Shown: positions 8,401 through 11,987 of the stretch, one piece after another
Layout of the letters: every line of letters starts with the position of its first letter
Numbering within the stretch: the stretch's first letter is position 1
Assembly (NCBI GenBank): GCA_026989405.1
Contig: JALSJL010000391.1
Coordinates: 1 to 11,987 of the forward strand
Length of the DNA stretch: 11,987 nucleotides
Source: Marinosulfonomonas sp.
GTDB taxonomy: Bacteria; Pseudomonadota; Alphaproteobacteria; Rhodobacterales; Rhodobacteraceae
Direction: 5' to 3'
Program-made: the position numbers and the translations under genes
The notes under the pieces: generated by a model
What the model was told of the DNA's origin: nothing
Database searches by the model: none
What the model saw: the letters and a program-made list of their open reading frames with translations, nothing else

Positions 8401-8857
8401 TCAACTCGGAAATCTGCCCTTGGCGCACCAGCGCCGGCGAATGGGCGCCGGTCGATGCATCGGCAAACAACATCTGCACGTCGCGTGCGCGCACATCTTT
8501 GGAATTGACCTTGTATGCGCTCCCGGCATCGCGCGTGATGCGCCGGGTGATTTCCAGCATGTCACTGTCGTTGAAAGCCGCGGGCGCCAACCTGTCCGAA
8601 TTGTCGAGATAAAGTGTGACTTCGGCAAAGTTTCTCGCGGGCCGCGTGGCCGCGCCGGCAAAGATCACATCTTCCATACCGCCGCCGCGCATCGCCTTCG
8701 GGCGGTTTTCACCCATCACCCAGCGCAGCGCCTCGAGCAGGTTGGACTTGCCACAGCCATTTGGCCCGACAATTCCGGTCAGGCCATCGGCGATAACCAG
8801 ATCGGTCGGATCGACAAAGCTCTTGAAGCCATTGAGTCGAAGCTTGGTAAGGCGCAC
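5402..8857 (-). CDS. smc: Chromosome segregation protein SMC
   Basis: This encodes 1151 residues, the usual size for alphaproteobacterial SMC. The start is taken as GTG 8857 (VRLTKLRLNGFKSFVDPTDL), which matches where the family begins; the frame is open for 37 more codons upstream, but that stretch overlaps the promoter and is not SMC-like. The Walker A GPNGCGKSN is at 31-39. A long coiled coil occupies about 165-505, rich in alanine, glutamate and arginine. The hinge is about 510-620 (KPGFEKALGAALADDLRAPV and GYANPQPLPDG), and a second coil about 630-1000 returns. The ABC signature LSGGEQ is at 1052-1057, and Walker B VLDEVDAP has D1080 and catalytic E1081. SMC dimers with ScpA/ScpB load on DNA and align the chromosome arms. 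scpA and scpB are not in the window. Confidence 0.97.
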   Translation of the reverse strand: MRLTKLRLNGFKSFVDPTDLVIADGLTGIVGPNGCGKSNLLEALRWVMGENRPKAMRGGGMEDVIFAGAATRPARNFAEVTLYLDNSDRLAPAAFNDSDMLEITRRITRDAGSAYKVNSKDVRARDVQMLFADASTGAHSPALVRQGQISELINARPKARRRVLEEAAGISGLYQRRHEAELKLNGAEANLARVEDVIEQLANQLGQLERQARQAARYRNIGESLRKSEGLLLYRRWKEAEETRAAADAHLREEITAAAAAERLALDAARTREEAEKALPPLREEEAIAGAVLQRLQVQRDTLADQEARARQTIETLTAQINQLQSDKAREEALNQDAGETIERLEWEARELEKAATGHDATLEAAAAAARDAASVLQEREEALSELTEDVARLAARHLSAQRLLEDTRKLLEKNQSESSHAREAMAQAKAALARATDDFEAAERALAKATARAEAAETALVAADEDRAAAQSREADARAARSEAEGEVSALQAEVNALARLVERDTAEGGQVLDLLRVKPGFEKALGAALADDLRAPVVSDDISSGWAELRGYANPQPLPDGVAALTNHVDVPGVLARRMAQVGLVDAADGARLQADLLPGQRLVSVEGDLWRWDGFRAGAEDAPSAAALRLKQLNRLQELKQDLEEAAARAQGAVQAHEVLKKRLSDLTEADRAAREARKQADQAMTEASRALSRAEAERNISQGKLESSSLAMARHEEEAAAAKLRLREAETALSELGDLDEARGQVEDVKMTVEAARMTMLTKRSAHEELRREGDARIRRAQEVTKELSGWRHRLETAGKRIAELDARRQEAEKKLKEAISAPDEIAAQRAGLAGEISAAELRRRNAADALALAETALREAVHVEREAEKSASVAREARARAEARAEAARETVALAAGRIAEEQETTPEKLLEALDADPDRMPSAETIEAEVNRLKRQRDALGAVNLRAEEDAREVQEEHDALRSEMTDLEDAIKMLRSGIASLNKEGRERLLTAFEQVNTNFSMLFKHLFGGGEAKLVLVESDDPLEAGLEIMCQPPGKKLSTLSLLSGGEQTLTALALIFAVFLANPAPICVLDEVDAPLDDANVTRFCDMLDEMTRQTETRFLIITHHAVTMARMDRLFGVTMAEQGVSQLVSVDLRAAEKMVA

Positions 8858-8897
8858 TGCTCTTTTGCCCCTTTGGGGATGATTCTCGGTTTGCGTG

Positions 8898-8926
8898 ATT
8901 GTTCGGCGCTTGCGGGACCAAGTCAA
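8898..8926 (-). promoter_or_regulatory. Putative sigma-70-type promoter of smc
   Basis: On the minus strand TTGACT (8926-8921) matches the -35 consensus in 5 of 6 positions. AACAAT (8903-8898) matches the -10 in 4 of 6, and the spacer is 17 nt. Transcription would start near 8891, leaving about 34 nt of leader before the GTG at 8857. The -35 lies inside a perfect dyad, CCAAGT-ca-ACTTGG (8918-8931). A GANTC (CcrM-type) site is at 8881-8885 in the leader. Confidence 0.5.
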
Positions 8927-8947
8927 CTTGGAACCCCATGATATGGG
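8918..8947. repeat. Two adjacent short inverted repeats over the smc -35 region
   Basis: CCAAGT-ca-ACTTGG (8918-8931) and CCCAT-gat-ATGGG (8935-8947) are both perfect dyads, 3 nt apart. They cover and flank the predicted -35 of smc. They could be operators, but no regulator is identified. Confidence 0.4.
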
Positions 8948-8960
8948 AAATTTGCCCGAC

Positions 8961-8969
8961 TTATCCACA
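8961..8969 (+). promoter_or_regulatory. Perfect DnaA box TTATCCACA
   Basis: The nine bases match the strongest form of the bacterial DnaA box (TTATNCACA consensus). The site is in the divergent gap between smc and the 47-codon ORF, about 35 nt upstream of the smc -35. It stands alone: I saw no second box nearby and no AT-rich unwinding region, so it is not an origin. DnaA-dependent control of smc is inference. Confidence 0.5.
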
Positions 8970-9035
8970 AGATCTGCGCAAAGTCAGCAAGGTCTTGCCG
9001 CTGTTGCCCATCTGGCCACAGCATTTCGCCCGCCC

Positions 9036-9077
9036 CGAAACGGCCAAAATATGCCACATTATTCAAATACCGTTTCG
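9036..9077. repeat. 8-bp inverted repeat upstream of the 47-codon ORF
   Basis: The arms CGAAACGG (9036-9043) and CCGTTTCG (9070-9077) are exact, with an AT-rich 26-nt spacer. The right arm overlaps TTTCGA (9073-9078), which could instead pair with TCGAAA at 9104-9109, touching the start codon. The repeat may be an operator or a leader hairpin. No convincing -35/-10 pair was found here. Confidence 0.35.
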
Positions 9078-9108
9078 ACTTGAATTGAATTGAAAAGAGG
9101 AAATCGAA

Positions 9109-9252
9109 ATGGACAGCATACTCAATCTCGTCACCAACAGCTATGTGATGGTCGCCGCGGGATCGTTCCTGTGCGGCGTCGCCCTGATGAGCCTGGTGAT
9201 GGGGCGAACCGCCGAACATCGCCGCAAGACATCGGAAAACAAGGCCGCCTGA
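9109..9252 (+). CDS. Small single-pass membrane protein, 47 residues, function unknown
   Basis: ATG 9109 follows AGAGGAAA by about 7 nt, a strong ribosome binding site, and the frame ends in TGA at 9250-9252. The product starts MDSILNLVTNSYVMVAAGSF. Residues about 12-32 are a hydrophobic helix ending in LVMG, followed by a basic tail with RTAEHRRK. By the positive-inside rule the C-terminus should be cytoplasmic. One cysteine lies in the helix. I do not recognise the family. It is divergent from smc and is separated from the downstream riboswitch by GC-rich stems, so it is probably transcribed on its own. The good start signals and clear membrane segment favour a real gene, but length alone cannot prove it. 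Confidence 0.6.
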   Translation: MDSILNLVTNSYVMVAAGSFLCGVALMSLVMGRTAEHRRKTSENKAA

Positions 9253-9276
9253 TCGCAACGATCAATCGCCAGATTC

Positions 9277-9311
9277 CCGCCCGGGCTCTCAAATCGCCCG
9301 GGCGGAGAGCC
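9277..9311. terminator. GC-rich stem-loop after the 47-codon ORF, possible terminator
   Basis: CCGCCCGGGC (9277-9286) and GCCCGGGCGG (9296-9305) pair perfectly for 10 bp around a 9-nt loop. No T-run follows, so it is not a classical intrinsic terminator. GGCTCTC (9284-9290) can instead pair with GAGAGCC (9305-9311), giving an alternative and mutually exclusive fold. Its place between the small ORF and the riboswitch promoter suits transcription insulation. Confidence 0.45.
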
Positions 9312-9334
9312 AATTGCACCAGGCGTCGCAATTG
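9311..9334. repeat. 7-bp inverted repeat upstream of the cbtB promoter region
   Basis: CAATTGC (9311-9317) and GCAATTG (9328-9334) are perfect arms with a 10-nt spacer. The repeat lies just after the GC-rich stem and about 26 nt before the putative -35 of the riboswitch transcript. It may be part of a bipartite terminator or an operator. Confidence 0.35.
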
Positions 9335-9359
9335 TTTGCCGCCGCGCCGCAATCCCCCC

Positions 9360-9388
9360 TTGACCAAACCCCCTGACTCACGCCAAAT
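9360..9388 (+). promoter_or_regulatory. Putative promoter of the riboswitch-cbtB transcript
   Basis: TTGACC (9360-9365) is 5 of 6 to the -35 consensus. At 17 nt spacing CCAAAT (9383-9388) is only 3 of 6 to the -10. A start near 9395 would fall exactly at the beginning of the riboswitch aptamer, which supports the placement. The weak -10 leaves it uncertain. Confidence 0.38.
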
Positions 9389-9395
9389 GGCGCTT

Positions 9396-9634
9396 GCATG
9401 GTTCCCCGTTCAACATGCCAAGCATGGGGGAGCATATGGGAATGTGGTGCGAGCGACCCAACCAGGGGCCCAAGTCCACAGCCGCCCCCGCGACTGTAAG
9501 CGGAGAGCGTTTCGTCAACCAGCCACTGGGCAACCGGGAAGGCGACGGCGCGCATCGACCCGCAAGCCAGGAGACCAGCCATGCGTTGAACCTCAATCCT
9601 CCCGTCGGGTGTGACGGGTAACAGGAGAAACGAC
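9396..9634 (+). ncRNA. Cobalamin riboswitch with SD-sequestering expression platform
   Basis: The aptamer spans about 9396-9584. Landmarks in order are GGTTCCCC near 9400-9407, the conserved core GCCCCCGCGACTGTAAGCGG around 9484-9503, and the B12 box AGCCACTGG at 9521-9529 followed by GCAACCGGGAAGGCG. The closing part GCCAGGAGACC is near 9565-9576. These are hallmarks of the AdoCbl-sensing element. Downstream, CCCGTC (9601-9606) pairs with GACGGG (9613-9618). TCCT (9597-9600) can then stack on by pairing AGGA (9623-9626), which is the ribosome binding site of cbtB, leaving a 4-nt bulge. There is no U-tract, so control is probably at translation initiation: ligand would shut off cobalt uptake. 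The off-state assignment is inference from known B12 riboswitches. Confidence 0.95.
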
Positions 9635-9805
9635 ATGACCACCGCTACAATTTCCAAGACCCATACCGACGTCAGCATGATGGGCATTGCAAGTTCAGCA
9701 CTTGCCGGGATTTTTCTTTTGCTTTTTGCCGGGTTCGCCCAGGCCACTGTCATCCATGACAGCGCGCATGACACACGTCACTCCATCGCATTTCCCTGCC
9801 ACTGA
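9635..9805 (+). CDS. cbtB: CbtB, small cobalt transporter subunit
   Basis: This encodes 56 residues from ATG 9635, with AGGAG at 9623-9627; the frame is open upstream to 9611, but that part lies in the riboswitch expression platform. The protein has one transmembrane helix at about 16-37 (MGIASSALAGIFLLLFAGFA). The histidine-rich C-terminus HDSAHDTRHSIAFPCH carries the family's conserved HD-x-RH and FPCH pattern, likely metal ligands outside or at the membrane face. CbtB occurs with CbtA in B12-riboswitch-controlled operons and is a predicted cobalt transporter partner. Its stop is 3 nt before the cbtA start, so the two are tightly coupled. Confidence 0.92.
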   Translation: MTTATISKTHTDVSMMGIASSALAGIFLLLFAGFAQATVIHDSAHDTRHSIAFPCH

Positions 9806-9808
9806 CCA

Positions 9809-10507
9809 ATGACAAAAAACCTGTTTGCCAGCGCGTTGTTCGCTGGCGTGGCCGCGGGGCTTGCCGCCGCGCTGTTGCAATTCTGGCTTGTCATTCCTCT
9901 CGTTCTGGAAGGTGAGCTGTTTGAAACCGGAACCCGCGTGCATTTCGCGGCCTCTCTTGATGCACCGGTCCAAAGCCCGGCCGGTCCTGCCGAAGGCTTG
10001 ACACAGGACGTGTCGCGCCATGTATTGACATCGGCTTTCAATATCGTCGCCTACACGGCATTTGCCCTGATCCTTGTGGCCGGCATGGCGCTCGCCGAGC
10101 GGCTCGGCCATCCGGTTACAGCCAGACAGGGCCTGGTCTGGGGCTTGTCGGGATTCATCGCGATGCAGCTTGCACCGGCGGTCGGCCTGCCCCCGGAACT
10201 GCCTGGCATGGTTGCCGCAGAGATCGGTGCACGTCAGGTCTGGTGGTTGGCAACAGCCTTGGCCACAGCCATCGGATTGGGTCTGATTGCCTTTGGCAAC
10301 AACACGGCCCTGGCAGTCGTTGGCGTCCTGGCAATTGCCATGCCACACATTGTAGGAGCGCCGCATCTGGACACCTACTTTGGCATCGCCCCGCCCGAGC
10401 TTTCCGCAAGTTTCGTGGCTCACAGCCTGGGAGTCGCAGCCGCCAGTTGGGCGATTCTGGGCTTCATCGCCGCATGGTCCTGGACCCGCGGGCGGCCCGC
10501 CGAATAA
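9809..10507 (+). CDS. cbtA: CbtA, cobalt transporter membrane subunit
   Basis: This encodes 232 residues from ATG 9809, without a strong ribosome binding site of its own, consistent with coupling to cbtB. It is a polytopic membrane protein with five to six hydrophobic helices: about 5-34, 75-95, 110-130, 146-166, 168-190 and 200-227. The start MTKNLFASALFAGVAAGLAA and the motifs FNIVAYTAFAL, GLVWGLSGFIA and PHIVGAPH are characteristic of the CbtA family. The histidines after the penultimate helix and FVAHSLG in the last one may contact metal. The family's cobalt role is predicted from its riboswitch and B12-gene linkage rather than from extensive biochemistry, and the context here fits it fully. 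Confidence 0.92.
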   Translation: MTKNLFASALFAGVAAGLAAALLQFWLVIPLVLEGELFETGTRVHFAASLDAPVQSPAGPAEGLTQDVSRHVLTSAFNIVAYTAFALILVAGMALAERLGHPVTARQGLVWGLSGFIAMQLAPAVGLPPELPGMVAAEIGARQVWWLATALATAIGLGLIAFGNNTALAVVGVLAIAMPHIVGAPHLDTYFGIAPPELSASFVAHSLGVAAASWAILGFIAAWSWTRGRPAE

Positions 10508-10541
10508 CCACTGGCCGCCGGCCAATACATTGGAAACCAAC

Positions 10542-11594
10542 ATGGCACAGAAAATCCCCGCAACTGTCATCACCGGCTTTCTCGGCAGCGGCAAGACCAC
10601 GCTGATCCGCCACATGCTCGCCCACGCGAACGGCAAGCGCATTGCCCTGATCATCAACGAATTCGGTGACCTTGGCGTCGATGGCGAGATCCTGAAGGGC
10701 TGTGGCGATGCGGCCTGCAAGGATGAAGACGTGGTGGAACTGTCCAACGGCTGCATTTGCTGCACTGTCGCCGAAGATTTCATTCCGACCATGCAAAAAC
10801 TGCTCGATCGCAGTGATCCGCCCGACCATATCGTGATCGAAACCTCGGGCCTTGCATTGCCGCAACCGCTGATTTCCGCATTCAACTGGCCCGAGATCAG
10901 CACCCGCGTTACCGTCGACGGCGTGGTCACCGTCGTCGACGGGCGGGCCACCGCCGATGGCCAGTTCGCCCATGATGTGGCCGCGGTCAGTGCCCAGCGC
11001 AGCGCCGATGATACCCTTGATCATGAAACGCCGCTGTCCGAGTTGTTCGAAGATCAGATCGCCGCCGCTGACATGATCGTTGTGAACAAGACCGACCTTT
11101 TGTCCGGCAAAGAAGCCGCCACATTGACCACCGATCTGAAAAACGACGCACGCGACGGTGTTCAGGTCATCGCCACTGCCATGGGCCGGCTGCCTGTTGA
11201 TGTGCTGCTCGGCATCGACGCCGGGGCCGAAAGCGACATGGCCGGCCGCCATGCGCCACATCACCATCACGATGATGATGCCGACGATCATCACCATGAC
11301 CATGAACACGACGACTTCGAGAGCTTCGCCGTCAGCCTCGGCGAAATCGCCGACCCCGGCGCCTTCTCCGAAAATCTCGCCGATGTGATCCGCGCCCATT
11401 CGATCTTGCGCCTCAAGGGCTTCGCCGCCGTTTCGGGCAAGCCGATGCGCCTGACGCTGCAGGCGGTCGGCCCCCGTGTCGACAGCTATTTCGACCGCCC
11501 CTTCACCCATGATGAACCGCGCGAAACCCGCCTTGTGGTGATCGGCGCCGCCGGGCTGGACCGGGCCGCGATCACCGCCGCGCTGCAGGCATGA
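10542..11594 (+). CDS. cobW: CobW, cobalt-chaperone GTPase (G3E family)
   Basis: This encodes 350 residues from ATG 10542, with GGAAA upstream as a modest ribosome binding site; an open frame back to 10380 overlaps cbtA and is not used. The P-loop GFLGSGKTT is at 12-20, and NEFGDLGVDGE follows at 39-49. The metal-binding CxCC is C71-I-C73-C74 in SNGCICCTV, with extra cysteines at 54 and 59 as in other CobW. Walker B-like ETSGLALPQP starts at 100, and the guanine-specificity motif NKTD is at 182-185. A His/Asp-rich loop (about 237-258) precedes the C-terminal CobW_C domain. CobW is thought to deliver Co(II) to the aerobic cobaltochelatase CobNST. It lies 34 nt after cbtA under the same riboswitch. 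Its stop overlaps the next gene's ATG (ATGA). Confidence 0.95.
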   Translation: MAQKIPATVITGFLGSGKTTLIRHMLAHANGKRIALIINEFGDLGVDGEILKGCGDAACKDEDVVELSNGCICCTVAEDFIPTMQKLLDRSDPPDHIVIETSGLALPQPLISAFNWPEISTRVTVDGVVTVVDGRATADGQFAHDVAAVSAQRSADDTLDHETPLSELFEDQIAAADMIVVNKTDLLSGKEAATLTTDLKNDARDGVQVIATAMGRLPVDVLLGIDAGAESDMAGRHAPHHHHDDDADDHHHDHEHDDFESFAVSLGEIADPGAFSENLADVIRAHSILRLKGFAAVSGKPMRLTLQAVGPRVDSYFDRPFTHDEPRETRLVVIGAAGLDRAAITAALQA

Positions 11595-11987
11595 AGCTGA
11601 CCATCGCAACAGAAAGCCCGCTTGCGCCCGACGGTCTCGCCCTCATCGAAGGTTCGGAGGCGGCCCTGCGCGATGTCTACACTAAAGACGAGTGTTTCAC
11701 CTTTTCCCCGGCTGAACTTGACCAACCCGCCATCACATTTTTCGTCGCCCGCCAAAACGGCGCGCCCGTGGGCTGCGTCGCCCTTTGCGACTGCGGCGAC
11801 TACGCCGAGATCAAGCGCCTGTTCGTCACCCCCGAGGCCCGCGGCACCGGCACCGCCCGCACCGCCGGCCACCGCTGCCTGCGCCTTGAAACCGGCCCCC
11901 GCCTTGCCCGCGCCGTAGCGCTTTACCGCAAACTCGGCTACAACCAGCGCGGCCCCTTCGGCACCTATGCCGAACACCCCGCCAGCC
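11591..11987 (+). CDS. GNAT-family N-acetyltransferase, 3' end missing, apparently lacking a helix
   Basis: The start ATG 11591 overlaps the cobW stop (ATGA), so translation is coupled; 132 codons are seen before the window ends. The N-terminal strand MKLTIATESPLA, the central AEIKRLFVTPEARGTG and the C-terminal RAVALYRKLGYNQRGPFGTY are typical of GNAT acyl-CoA transferases. After RGTG, however, the protein goes almost directly to TARTAGHRCLRLETG. Homologues have about 12-16 more residues here, forming the acetyl-CoA-binding helix alpha-3 (usual pattern R/Q-x-x-G-x-G/A then a helix). The frame is kept. This may be a real in-frame deletion or a sequence collapse in the repetitive GCACCGGCACCGCCCGCACC stretch. 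The substrate is unknown; the role in the cobalt operon is unclear. The codons are strongly C-ending. Confidence 0.8.
   Translation, partial: MKLTIATESPLAPDGLALIEGSEAALRDVYTKDECFTFSPAELDQPAITFFVARQNGAPVGCVALCDCGDYAEIKRLFVTPEARGTGTARTAGHRCLRLETGPRLARAVALYRKLGYNQRGPFGTYAEHPAS

Noticed and set aside
6701..8941. A 746-codon open frame on the plus strand, antisense to smc
   Set aside because: It lies opposite the unmistakable smc reading frame in GC-rich DNA, where codon bias keeps an antisense frame open. The translation shows no recognisable domain.
8858..8968. An N-terminal extension of SMC by 37 codons
   Set aside because: SMC proteins of this group begin at the equivalent of GTG 8857, and the extension covers the predicted promoter and dyads.
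9090..9614. A 174-codon plus-strand frame spanning the small ORF and the riboswitch
   Set aside because: It runs through the structured riboswitch RNA and lacks a good start signal. The 47-codon frame has the ribosome binding site and a membrane helix.
9695..10951. A 418-codon open frame on the minus strand, opposite cbtB, cbtA and cobW
   Set aside because: The plus strand carries three well-recognised coupled genes; this frame is a shadow with no family features.
11255..11313. A CAT/CAC/GAT-rich tract resembling a microsatellite
   Set aside because: It is the coding sequence for the His/Asp-rich metal-binding loop normal in CobW proteins.
10464..11609. A 381-codon open frame on the minus strand opposite cobW
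   Set aside because: It mirrors cobW codon by codon in a GC-rich region, and its runs such as VMVMIV are the reverse of the His/Asp-rich loop.

Overview
This window looks like the chromosome of an alphaproteobacterium of the Rhodobacterales (Roseobacter-like) group. The base composition is GC-rich, the SMC protein begins and ends like those of this group, and the cobalamin genes are of the aerobic 'cob' type with a cbtB-cbtA cobalt transporter, as is usual there. This assignment comes from protein and gene-order recognition only; no database search was run. No IS element, integrase, tRNA, rRNA or CRISPR array is visible, and the window reads as ordinary core genome.

Left part (1-1354): the 3' portion of a glutathionyl-hydroquinone reductase (ECM4/YqjG-type GST), then a convergent single-domain response-regulator-like gene. 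The 164-nt divergent gap after it holds a perfect 9-bp inverted repeat that contains an exact TTAA-N7-TTAAC, the CtrA consensus.

Cobalamin block 1 (1355-3575): three translationally coupled genes, DUF1636 protein - cobC - cobD. CobC and CobD act in making and attaching the aminopropanol arm of the corrin ring. A secreted MltB-type lytic transglycosylase follows 43 nt later.

Middle (4848-8857, minus strand): smc, the chromosome condensation ATPase, with a recognisable promoter and a perfect DnaA box upstream, and a small exported YbjN-family gene just downstream of smc.

Cobalamin block 2 (9396-11987): after a 47-codon membrane ORF and a GC-rich stem comes a class-typical cobalamin (AdoCbl) riboswitch. 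Its expression platform can sequester the ribosome binding site of cbtB. It heads the run cbtB-cbtA-cobW-GNAT acetyltransferase. CbtAB would import cobalt and CobW would chaperone it to cobaltochelatase, so the logic is B12-repressed cobalt uptake and delivery. The acetyltransferase runs off the window and seems to lack an internal helix.

I did not find a convincing wholly new system. The most useful leads are the CtrA-like operator, the apparent internal deletion in the GNAT protein, the riboswitch's SD-sequestering stem, the DnaA box at smc, and the unannotated 47-codon membrane protein.
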